64,000 nt of DNA. Source: Streptomyces sp. Ag109_O5-10. Its GTDB lineage: Bacteria; Actinomycetota; Actinomycetes; Streptomycetales; Streptomycetaceae. The stretch lies in contig NZ_FNTQ01000001.1 in NCBI RefSeq assembly GCF_900105755.1, forward strand, positions 3,596,001 to 3,660,000, written 5' to 3'. Below, one piece after another: positions 40,117 to 47,421 of the stretch (position 1 is its first letter; every line of letters begins with the position of its first letter). The notes under the pieces were generated by a model that did not search any database, had not been told where the DNA came from, and saw only the letters and a list, made by a program, of their open reading frames with translations. A program made the position numbers and the translations under genes.

Positions 40117-40378
40117 ACCACCGGGCCAGCGGAGCACGGTTGTCGGATGATCTTCGGCTGCGCACCAGTCCAATCGCGTCACGGTCACCTAACGACCGTC
40201 GCGCCGGGCGGGATTTGGAGCGTTCGGGGGAATTCAGTCACCCGGAAGAGAAGTTGTATAATTCACACCGCCCGTACATTCGAAGAAATTTTGAATGCGC
40301 GGGCGATTACGTTCCGTGAGTATCGAATTCAAATGAACGGCTGTGATCCGGCGCCGACAACGGCGCCGGAGGCCCCGG

Positions 40379-40681
40379 TCATCGGCTCCCGTACGCGGTT
40401 CCGCAGCCAGGCGTGCGCCGGGTCGCGTCGTGGCGGAAGTGCCAGGCCGGGCCGATCAGGCCGGACTCGCGCAGCACGAGGAGGGAGGCCGGGAAGGTGC
40501 CGCCGGAACCCACCACCCGGCGCTCCAGAGCGAGTTCGGCCGGCGCGGCGTCGACCGGGCCGTGCAGCTTGCCGCGCCGCGAGACGTTCAGGTGACCGGC
40601 CGCGGTCGCGTACCGCTCGGGGGTCGGCTCGCCGGCCGGCAGCGGGTGCCCGGACGGGCGGCGCTCGTGGTGGCCGGCCAC
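40379..40681 (-). CDS. Hypothetical protein or gene fragment
   Basis: 100 codons from GTG 40681 with almost every third position G or C, which argues for real or recently lost coding function. The sequence has no motif I recognise (segments LNVSRRGKLHGPVD, ALERRVVGSGGTFPASLLVL, SGLIGPAWHFRHD). No ribosome site is visible. It may be a truncated remnant at the edge of the lower-GC patch. Confidence 0.4.
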   Translation of the reverse strand: MAGHHERRPSGHPLPAGEPTPERYATAAGHLNVSRRGKLHGPVDAAPAELALERRVVGSGGTFPASLLVLRESGLIGPAWHFRHDATRRTPGCGTAYGSR

Positions 40682-40699
40682 GGCGGCCGCATCCCGACA

Positions 40700-40738
40700 C
40701 GTACTATCGCGTCCGATCCGGAACGCGTACTATCGCGT
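40700..40738. promoter_or_regulatory. Tandem 13-bp repeat, candidate operator/promoter
   Basis: cgtactatcgcgt occurs at 40700 and 40726, spaced 26 bp. Each contains a tactat -10-like string. It sits between the hypothetical gene (−) and the siderophore-interacting protein (+), 55-93 bp before the latter. Confidence 0.45.
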
Positions 40739-40792
40739 TCGACCGGCGCCTGAGCAACTCCCTCCGCACCCCGGCCCGTTGAGGAGCCCCCG

Positions 40793-41479
40793 ATGCCCGC
40801 CCTCCTGGACCCCGTCCTCGACCTGCTGACCCTGCGCGGCACCGTCACCGAGGCCGAACAGCTCACCGCCCGGATGCGCCGGCTGCGCGTCGACGGCGAC
40901 CAGCTCGCCGGCCTCGACGTCCGGCCCGGCCAGCAGGTCCGGGTCCTGGTGGCCGGCCTGACCCTGCGGACGTACTCGATCTGGCACTACGACCCTTCCG
41001 GCGTGGTCGAGTTGTGCGTCCTCGACCACCCCGAGGGCGGGCCGGGCGCCCGGTGGGGCCGGACCGCGCAGAAGGGCGAGCAGGTGCGGCTGCGCGGGCC
41101 CGAGGGCACCTTCACGCTGCGTCCCGACGCCGCCCACCATGTCTTCGTCGGCGACGAGACGGCGGCGGTCGCCTTCGGCGCGATGCTCGCGGCACTGCCC
41201 GAGGAGGTCCGGATCTCCGGCTGCGTCGAGACGGAGACGGCCGCCGACCGGCTGCCCCTCACCCACGCGGAGCGCCTCGACTGGGTGCTCAGGACCGAGA
41301 CCTCGCTGCCGGAGGCGGTACGGCGGCTCGCTCCCGAACCCGGCGGGGTGGCGTACGTCGCCGGGGAGGCACGTGCCGTGCAGGCGGTGCGGAAGGTACT
41401 GGTCCAGGAGGCCGGGTGGGACCGGCGCGCGGTCCTGACCAAGCCGTTCTGGACGCCGGGGAAGCGCGGGATGGAGTAA
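40793..41479 (+). CDS. Siderophore-interacting protein (FAD/NADPH ferric reductase family)
   Basis: 228 aa with FAD-binding RTYSIWHYDP (RxYS type), the SIP-characteristic VVELCVLDHPEGGPGARWG, the GDETAAVAFGAMLAALP nucleotide region, and a C-terminal YVAGEARAVQAVRKVLVQEAG. It probably reduces ferric siderophores to release iron in the cytoplasm. Starts behind GAGGAG. No iron box was recognised upstream, only the tandem 13-bp repeat. Confidence 0.9.
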   Translation: MPALLDPVLDLLTLRGTVTEAEQLTARMRRLRVDGDQLAGLDVRPGQQVRVLVAGLTLRTYSIWHYDPSGVVELCVLDHPEGGPGARWGRTAQKGEQVRLRGPEGTFTLRPDAAHHVFVGDETAAVAFGAMLAALPEEVRISGCVETETAADRLPLTHAERLDWVLRTETSLPEAVRRLAPEPGGVAYVAGEARAVQAVRKVLVQEAGWDRRAVLTKPFWTPGKRGME

Positions 41480-41496
41480 CCGCCCCACGGGACACG

Positions 41497-41536
41497 GACG
41501 GGCCCCGCTCCGGAGGAATCCGGCGCGGGGCCCGTC
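41497..41536. terminator. Bidirectional terminator between the SIP gene and mdh
   Basis: gacgggccccg pairs with cggggcccgtc around an apical ctccggaggaatccggcg hairpin. Between convergent stops. Confidence 0.85.
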
Positions 41537-41550
41537 GGGGTGCGGGAGGC

Positions 41551-42540
41551 TCAGATCAGGCCGAGGGCGCGGACCGCCTCGCGCTCCTCCGCCAGCTCCT
41601 GCACCGAGGCGTCGATGCGGGCGCGGGAGAAGTCACTGATCTCCAGGCCCTGGACGATCTCGTACGTGCCGTCCTTGGTGGTGACCGGGAAGGAGGAGAT
41701 CAGGCCCTCCGGGACGCCGTAGGAGCCGTCCGACGGGATGCCCATGGAGGTCCAGTCGCCGTCGGCGGTGCCGTTGACCCAGGTGTGGACGTGGTCGATC
41801 GCGGCGTTGGCCGCGGAGGCGGCGGAGGACGCGCCGCGGGCCTCGATGATCGCCGCACCGCGCTTGGCGACGGTCGGGATGAACTCCTCGGCCAGCCACT
41901 TCTCGTCGTTCACGACCTCGGCCGCGTTCTTGCCGGCGACCGTGGCGTGGAAGATGTCGGGGTACTGCGTGGCGGAGTGGTTGCCCCAGATGGTCAGGCG
42001 CTTGATGTCGGCGACCGTGGAGCCCGTCTTCTTCGCGAGCTGGGTCAGCGCGCGGTTGTGGTCGAGGCGGGTCATCGCGGTGAAGCGCTCGGCCGGCACG
42101 TCCGGGGCGGCGGCCTGGGCGATCAGCGCGTTGGTGTTGGCCGGGTTGCCGACGACCAGGACCTTGATGTCGTCCGCGGCGTGGTCGTTGATGGCCTTGC
42201 CCTGCGGCTTGAAGATGCCGCCGTTGGCCTCCAGGAGGTCACCGCGCTCCATGCCCTTGGTGCGGGGGCGGGCGCCGACCAGGAGGGCGACGTTGGCGCC
42301 GTCGAAGGCGACGTTCGGGTCGTCGGAGATGTCGATGCCCTGGAGCAGCGGGAAGGCGCAGTCGTCGAGCTCCATGGCGGTGCCCTCGGCGGCCTTGAGC
42401 GCGGGGGTGATCTCCAGGAGGCGGAGCCGGACCGGCACGTCCGCGCCGAGCAGCTGGCCGGAGGCGATGCGGAAGAGCAGGGCGTAACCGATCTGGCCGG
42501 CCGCGCCGGTGACGGTGACGTTCACGGGAGTGCGGGTCAT
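41551..42540 (-). CDS. mdh: Malate dehydrogenase
   Basis: 329 aa TCA-cycle enzyme. NAD motif TVTGAAGQIGYALLFRIA, substrate loop GARPRTKGMERGDLL, NPANTNALIA, the catalytic Asp-Arg context RLDHNRALTQLA and the catalytic His in GNHSATQYPD. Length and sequence type match the actinobacterial MDH type 2 family. ATG 42540 with GGAG upstream. A perfect palindrome 75-96 bases upstream probably binds a regulator. Confidence 0.97.
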   Translation of the reverse strand: MTRTPVNVTVTGAAGQIGYALLFRIASGQLLGADVPVRLRLLEITPALKAAEGTAMELDDCAFPLLQGIDISDDPNVAFDGANVALLVGARPRTKGMERGDLLEANGGIFKPQGKAINDHAADDIKVLVVGNPANTNALIAQAAAPDVPAERFTAMTRLDHNRALTQLAKKTGSTVADIKRLTIWGNHSATQYPDIFHATVAGKNAAEVVNDEKWLAEEFIPTVAKRGAAIIEARGASSAASAANAAIDHVHTWVNGTADGDWTSMGIPSDGSYGVPEGLISSFPVTTKDGTYEIVQGLEISDFSRARIDASVQELAEEREAVRALGLI

Positions 42541-42614
42541 GGCGTTCTCCGTATGACAGCTGGCGGTGGGCGTCCTTGCCCTGGGTGCCCTGGGGTGCGG
42601 ACGTACAAATGATC

Positions 42615-42636
42615 GATCTCTTGGTATCAAGAGATC
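42615..42636. promoter_or_regulatory. Palindromic operator candidate upstream of mdh
   Basis: gatctcttg-gtat-caagagatc: 9-bp perfect arms, centre 4 bp. The TTG...CAA core resembles sites of MarR-type repressors. Located 75-96 bases before the mdh start codon. Confidence 0.6.
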
Positions 42637-42948
42637 CACCGGTCAGGCTATCGCGCATCGAGGATGCCGGAGGGCGAGGGGTCCGTGTGGCTCACCCCAC
42701 AAAAGAGGCGGCCGCCTGTCCGGGAGAGGTGAGACAGTGCGGCCGCCGCCGGGGGTACCGGATTCCGGACTCCCGTGGGGGGATACCTCTCGCGTGCCCG
42801 GGATGGAAGCCGGCATTCCTGTGTGCCGCCGATTTCTTCGCGGGCGCGCGGACGCGCTGTCGCGAGGCACTGGGGGCTGCAGCCCCCAGACCCCCGCTGC
42901 CGGCCTTCGGCCTCGTCCTCGAACGCCGGAGGGGCTGTCGTGGGCGCG
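42637..42948. other. Intergenic stretch with hairpin-rich repeat, no gene
   Basis: 312 bp between mdh and the convergent-side end of the HTH/DUF2690 gene. It contains tgggggctgcagccccca (about 42869-42886), followed by gacccccgctgccgg and ctcgaacgccggaggggct. These are familiar elements of a second Streptomyces intergenic repeat class (from memory), plausibly the terminator of the 42949 gene. No coding frame. Confidence 0.6.
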
Positions 42949-43989
42949 CTACGTCGTGCACCCCCGCTGCCCCGACGCCAGCGTGGCGCAGGCCTTCGCC
43001 GCCGCCGCGTCGCGCACCGCCACCATCGGCGTGTACGCGATCGTGTCGCCGGTGGCCGTGATGTCGCCGCGTTCCGTGGTGGTACCGGCCGTGACCCGGA
43101 CCGAGTCGCCCTGGGCGGCCCCCGTGATCCGGCCCCAGGCGGCGCCGCAGGTCCGGCTGTAGCGGACCTCCAGCGTGGTCGCGCCGACGGTGACGGTCTT
43201 CGCGGTGGTCACGAGGTCGCCGCTGCACCCCATGGCCTCCGCGTCCTTCCCAGTGCAGCCGGTACCCGCGCACTTCACCCCGGCCGGGAGGCCGCTGCCG
43301 GTGGGGGTGGACGGGGTGGCCGAGGCACCGTGGCCCTGGTTCTTCCGCCCGCCGCCGTCGCCCCCGGTGAGGAAGAGGACCGCGGCGACCACCACGACCA
43401 CACCGACGACCCCGGCGAGGAACATCGTCAGCCGCCGCCTGCCGCCGCCGGGCGGGGCCGCAGGCGTCGCCGGGCCGCGGGAACCCCCCGCGCCCTCCCG
43501 GCGGTTCGCGTCGGGCGCCGTCGGCTGGGGCGGGATGGTGGGCGAGACGCCCGCCGGTCCGGCGATCCCCGGTATCGCCAGCGCGCTGGCCGACCGGCGG
43601 GGCGCCTTGCCGCCCCCGGCATCGGAGGAGGAGGTGGCGGGCGGCGCCCCGAACTCCCCCAGCGCGGCCCGCGCCTGGGAGATCCGGATCGCCTCCATGG
43701 TCATGTCGTGCCGCATCTCCGAACGGCTCCAGGCCCGTTCGGCCAGCTCCCACATGGTCGTGAGGTGGACGGGATCGGTCCCGGTGACCTCGGCGAGCGC
43801 GACGACCGCGCCCTTCGGTGCCAGCAGACGGCCGCTGAGATAGCGCTCCCAGGACGTCCTGGCGTAGCCGGTGCGATCGGACAGCGCCGCGACGCTCATG
43901 CCGCTGCGGTCCACGAGCCGCCGCAGCTGGGTCGCGAACTCCTTTACCTGCGGATCGAGTTCGTCCGGCAGGGCCTTCCAACGAGGCAT
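42949..43989 (-). CDS. Membrane-anchored XRE-type HTH protein with extracellular DUF2690 domain
   Basis: 346 aa. The N-terminal HTH (residues ~15-70: LVDRSGMSVAALSDRTGYAR, TSWERYLSGRLLAPK) is followed by a Pro/Ala/Gly-rich linker and one membrane helix (LTMFLAGVVGVVVVVAAVLFL near 210). An external DUF2690 domain follows, with cysteines in VKCAGTGCTGKDAEAMGCSG and SRTCGAAWGRI. The layout suggests a DNA-binding protein that senses something outside the membrane. ATG 43989 has GGGGGGAAG before it. Confidence 0.85.
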   Translation of the reverse strand: MPRWKALPDELDPQVKEFATQLRRLVDRSGMSVAALSDRTGYARTSWERYLSGRLLAPKGAVVALAEVTGTDPVHLTTMWELAERAWSRSEMRHDMTMEAIRISQARAALGEFGAPPATSSSDAGGGKAPRRSASALAIPGIAGPAGVSPTIPPQPTAPDANRREGAGGSRGPATPAAPPGGGRRRLTMFLAGVVGVVVVVAAVLFLTGGDGGGRKNQGHGASATPSTPTGSGLPAGVKCAGTGCTGKDAEAMGCSGDLVTTAKTVTVGATTLEVRYSRTCGAAWGRITGAAQGDSVRVTAGTTTERGDITATGDTIAYTPMVAVRDAAAAKACATLASGQRGCTT

Positions 43990-44332
43990 TGCTTCCCCCC
44001 TCTTCCCCCGGTCCTCTTCCCCCGGTTCGGTGCCGTGTCTTCCCCCGCGCTTCCCCTCGCGCGGAGCCCCGCGCCGGTCCCCGTCTGGCCTACCCAGCAA
44101 GATGCGGCGGCCCCGGAGTACAGTCCCCCGGCTGGGGGCGCACAGAAGCACCGACCCGTCCGGCACGCACCGTCGCACGCCTGCCGCCCTACGGTCCAAC
44201 GGGCCCTCGGCTCGTCCCGATTGGACACGTTAGCCCGGTTGTGGGTCGACTCCGTTACTTGTGCGCGAACTTGTCAACACATCGGCACACCGGTCATCAG
44301 GCCGTGACCCCGCAGGTCACAGGGGACCCACC
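43990..44332. other. Intergenic region, no gene seen
   Basis: 343 bp upstream of the HTH/DUF2690 gene. It should hold that gene's promoter. I see no coding frame with convincing codon bias and no known RNA motif. Confidence 0.5.
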
Positions 44333-44809
44333 TCACCCGAGGGCCACGGCACCGAGGACCGCCACGAGGAGCAGGACGAGCAGCAGCAGGATCGCGTACA
44401 GCAGCAGACGGCCGTGCGGGCGGGGCTCCGGGTCCGGTTCCGGCCGGTCCCACCACGGGAGGGTCGGATCGTCCTCGTACCCCTCCGGCTCCGCGTCGCC
44501 CGGCGGGCGGTCCGGGTCCGGTGCGGCCGCCGGGCGCGGCCAGGCCTCGACGGCGAGTTCCCACCGCACGGCGTGCCGTTCGGCGTCCGAGTCGGCGAGG
44601 CCCGCGACCCGGCACAGCGCGACGACGGCCTGCCGGGGCGGCGGCTGCACGGCGTTGAGATAGCGCTGCCACGACGACTTGCTGTACGCGGTACGGGCAC
44701 CCAGCGCGACCAGACTGAGGCCGGTGTCGTCCTTGAGGAGCCGCAGCTGCTCCACGAAGTGCCGTACCTCCGGCGGGAGCCCCTCCGGCAGCGGCTGCCA
44801 GCCGCCCAT
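44333..44809 (-). CDS. Short membrane-anchored XRE-type HTH protein
   Basis: 158 aa paralogue of the 42949 gene in its HTH part (LRLLKDDTGLSLVALGARTA, YSKSSWQRYLNAVQPPPRQA). It ends in one membrane helix (LLLYAILLLLVLLLVAVLGA) without an external domain, so it is a truncated architecture: cytoplasmic HTH plus anchor. GGAGG before ATG 44809. Confidence 0.8.
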   Translation of the reverse strand: MGGWQPLPEGLPPEVRHFVEQLRLLKDDTGLSLVALGARTAYSKSSWQRYLNAVQPPPRQAVVALCRVAGLADSDAERHAVRWELAVEAWPRPAAAPDPDRPPGDAEPEGYEDDPTLPWWDRPEPDPEPRPHGRLLLYAILLLLVLLLVAVLGAVALG

Positions 44810-45080
44810 CACGCACCTCCACGGCCCGCCAAGTCGCCGGTTCGTCACCAGTTCAGAGCGGGTGACGACGGCGGGCGGCCCGCCGGTTCCCGCCGGCAGT
44901 GGCAGTGCGGGCGCCCCGTAGCGGAACTGTCACCTCTCTGCCACAGCCGGTGGACAGCCGTTGAACAGCCGCCGCGCGCTGGGAAGGCTGATTCCCGACG
45001 GCGGCCCGTCCTGCTCGGGGGAGAGGACGGGCCGCCTTGCGGTCTGGGCGGATTTTCCGGTGCCGGTTGGGGACGCGCCC

Positions 45081-45115
45081 GAGCGGGGCGCGGGGAACCA
45101 CGCGACCAGCGCCCC
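45081..45115. repeat. Dispersed repeat copy
   Basis: gagcggggcgcggggaacca followed by cgcgaccagcgcccc. Downstream of the DUF3017 gene, next to the hexanucleotide array. Confidence 0.6.
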
Positions 45116-45130
45116 ACGCACCGGCACCGG

Positions 45131-45184
45131 CACCCGCACCCGCACCCGCACCCGCACCCGCACCCGCACCCGCACCCGCACCCG
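45131..45184. repeat. Nine-copy hexanucleotide microsatellite (CACCCG)n
   Basis: Exactly 54 bp of uninterrupted cacccg units, ending 11 bp before the DUF3017 stop position. It is non-coding here. Such an array is prone to slippage. Confidence 0.95.
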
Positions 45185-45194
45185 ACGAGAATGC

Positions 45195-45665
45195 CTAGTT
45201 CTTCATCGTGAAATGCAGCGTGTCCTTCAGAAACGGGATCACCAGCCACGGCTTCGGCTGCGCCATCAACGCCAGCAGCACGATCGCCAGTCCCAGCACC
45301 CCGTACGTGGCGATGTCCGTGAACCGCGACCGGACCGCCAGCATCCCCACGCTCGGCAGTATCCACCGCATCACCGCCCCGGCCAGCAGCGCCGCCCCGA
45401 TCAGCAGCGCGCCGACCCGGAACTGGTCGAGCGAGGTCAGCAGCAGCCCCACCGCGACGGCCGCCAGCACCACCAGCATCGGCCACTGCCGGGCCGGCGC
45501 CGGCAGGTCCCCCGACGCGGCCCTGCCGCCCCCCTCGGGGCGGGCGGTGTCCCGCGTGAACAGCGGGAAGCGGCGCGTGGCCCGCCGGGGCCGCCCCTGC
45601 GCGTCCGGAGCGCTGATCGCGTCGCGGACGGTCGGCTCGTCGTCGTGTGCCTGCTCAGCCGGCAC
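45195..45665 (-). CDS. DUF3017 membrane protein
   Basis: 156 aa with a hydrophilic N-terminus and three helices (WPMLVVLAAVAVGLLLTSL; VGALLIGAALLAGAVMRWIL; IATYGVLGLAIVLLALMAQP). The DUF3017 family is regularly encoded right after folD in actinobacteria. GTG 45665 overlaps folD by 11 bp with GGAG upstream, so it is translationally coupled to folD. Function unknown. Confidence 0.85.
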   Translation of the reverse strand: MPAEQAHDDEPTVRDAISAPDAQGRPRRATRRFPLFTRDTARPEGGGRAASGDLPAPARQWPMLVVLAAVAVGLLLTSLDQFRVGALLIGAALLAGAVMRWILPSVGMLAVRSRFTDIATYGVLGLAIVLLALMAQPKPWLVIPFLKDTLHFTMKN

Positions 45666-46509
45666 TGCGCTCCGCCGCCTCGACCACGTTGACGAGCAGC
45701 TGCGCCCTGGTCATCGGCCCGACCCCGCCGGGGTTCGGCGAGAGCCACCCGGCGACCTCGGCCACCCCGGGATGCACGTCCCCGACGATCTTGCCGTCGG
45801 CGTTGCGGGAGACACCGACGTCGAGGACGGCGGCACCCGGCTTGACGTCCTCGGGGCGGATCAGGTGCGGGGAACCGGCGGCGGCGATGATGATGTCGGC
45901 GCGCTTCAGGTGCGACGCGAGGTCGCGGGTGCCGGTGTGGCACTGGGTCACCGTGGCGTTCTCGCTGCGCCGGGTGAGCAGCAGCGGCATCGGGCGGCCG
46001 ATGGTCACACCGCGGCCGACGACCACGACCTCGGCGCCCTTGATCTCGACGCCGTACCGGCGCAGCAGCGTGAGCACGCCGTTGGGGGTGCAGGGCAGCG
46101 GCGCGGGCTCGCCGAGCACCAGCCGGCCGAGGTTCGTCGGGTGCAGGCCGTCCGCGTCCTTGTGCGGGTCCATCAGCTCCAGGATGCGGTTCTCGTCGAT
46201 GCCCTTGGGCAGCGGCAGCTGGACGATGTAGCCGGTGCAGGCCGGGTCGTCGTTGAGTTCGCGGACGACCGCCTCGATCTCCTCCTGGGTCGCGGTGGCC
46301 GGGAGTTCGCGCTGGATGGAGGCGATGCCGACCTGGGCGCAGTCGCGGTGCTTGCCGGCGACGTACTTCTGGCTGCCGGGGTCGTCCCCGACGAGGATCG
46401 TGCCGAGGCCGGGCGTGACGCCCTTCTCCCTCAGCGCCGCCACGCGGGCGGTCAGATCGGACTTGATCGCTGCTGCGGTGGCCTTGCCATCGAGAATCTG
46501 GGCGGTCAT
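45655..46509 (-). CDS. folD: Bifunctional methylene-THF dehydrogenase / methenyl-THF cyclohydrolase
   Basis: 284 aa. It has the catalytic lysine in QKYVAGKHRDC, the folate motif YIVQLPLPKGID, HPTNLGRL, the NADP loop VVVGRGVTIGRPM and the C-terminal PNPGGVGPMTRAQLL. It interconverts methylene- and formyl-THF and supplies purine synthesis (purN, purH nearby). ATG 46509 with GGAG upstream. No ZTP aptamer was seen in its leader, unlike glyA. Confidence 0.96.
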   Translation of the reverse strand: MTAQILDGKATAAAIKSDLTARVAALREKGVTPGLGTILVGDDPGSQKYVAGKHRDCAQVGIASIQRELPATATQEEIEAVVRELNDDPACTGYIVQLPLPKGIDENRILELMDPHKDADGLHPTNLGRLVLGEPAPLPCTPNGVLTLLRRYGVEIKGAEVVVVGRGVTIGRPMPLLLTRRSENATVTQCHTGTRDLASHLKRADIIIAAAGSPHLIRPEDVKPGAAVLDVGVSRNADGKIVGDVHPGVAEVAGWLSPNPGGVGPMTRAQLLVNVVEAAERSAG

Positions 46510-46740
46510 GGCTCCATCCTCGCGGATGCCGGTCTCCCGGTTCCAGTCGGGTGCGCGGTCATGATCAATGATGTTGCACTTGCACAACACATCGCTAATC
46601 GGACTGGACAACAACTCGCCCGTACTCAACCATGAGCGGCGCAGTATCGCGGTCCGGTGGGGGGGCAAAACCGCTCAGTTCGTGACGTACCTCCGTCCTT
46701 GTCCGCGTCGTCCCCGCAGGTCAAACGGAGGAAACCCGTC

Positions 46741-47340
46741 ATGAGTTTCGGCGCGCCCAACAACCCCTACGGTCAGCCGCAGGACCCGCAGCAGGGTCAG
46801 CCCGGCTACGGCTACCCGCAGCAGCCCGGCTACCAGCAGGCCCCGCAGGGCGTCCCGCCGCAGCAGGGTCAGCCCGGCTACGGCTACCCGCAGCAGCCCG
46901 GCTACCCGCAGCAGGGTGGTTACGGTTACCCGCAGCAGGGTTACGGCGCCACGCCGCCGTACGCGAACTGGGGCCAGCGCTTCGGCGGCACGATCGTCGA
47001 CGGCCTGGTCTTCCTGGTGCCGTACATCCTGGTGCTCTTCGCCAGCAAGGCCGCGGTGCTGGGCATCATCGGCGCCCTGGCGATCATCGGCATCGCGATC
47101 TGGCAGCTGATCATGGAGGGCCGCACCGGCCAGACCATCGGCAAGAAGGCGCTGGGCATCCGCCTGGTCAAGGAGGCCACGGGCCAGCCGATCGGCGTCG
47201 GCATGGCGTTCGTGCGCCGTATCGCGCACATCCTGGACAGCCTCGCCTGCTACCTGGGCTGGCTGTGGCCGGCGTGGGACGCCAAGCGCCAGACGTTCGC
47301 CGACAAGGTGTGCGGCACGATCGTGATCCGCAGCAACTGA
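46741..47340 (+). CDS. RDD-family membrane protein with Gly/Tyr/Pro/Gln-rich N-terminus
   Basis: 199 aa. The first ~75 residues are repeats of QPGYGYPQQPGY type, an intrinsically disordered cytoplasmic region common in actinobacterial membrane proteins. An RDD domain follows with NWGQRFGGTIVDGLVFLVPY, QTIGKKALGIRLVKE and a final helix pair. RDD proteins are of uncertain function (transport or Na/H exchange has been proposed). The start has GGAGGAAAC upstream. Confidence 0.88.
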   Translation: MSFGAPNNPYGQPQDPQQGQPGYGYPQQPGYQQAPQGVPPQQGQPGYGYPQQPGYPQQGGYGYPQQGYGATPPYANWGQRFGGTIVDGLVFLVPYILVLFASKAAVLGIIGALAIIGIAIWQLIMEGRTGQTIGKKALGIRLVKEATGQPIGVGMAFVRRIAHILDSLACYLGWLWPAWDAKRQTFADKVCGTIVIRSN

Positions 47341-47358
47341 GCCTTCACCGGCACCCCA

Positions 47359-47392
47359 AGGGCCGTGTCCCCCGCTGCGGGGACACGGCCCT
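47359..47392. terminator. Bidirectional terminator between the RDD gene and purH
   Basis: agggccgtgtcccc, loop cgctgc, ggggacacggccct. A perfect 14-bp stem between convergent stops. Confidence 0.9.
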
Positions 47393-47421
47393 GGTGTTGA
47401 CGCCCTTTGCGCCGTGGCGGC

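Noticed and set aside
46561..46600. Partial inverted repeat tgttgcacttgcacaaca near folD as an operator
   Set aside because: Arms are only five bases when aligned strictly; too weak to call.
45510..46740. ZTP riboswitch upstream of folD
   Set aside because: The conserved pfl blocks seen before glyA are absent from the folD leader.
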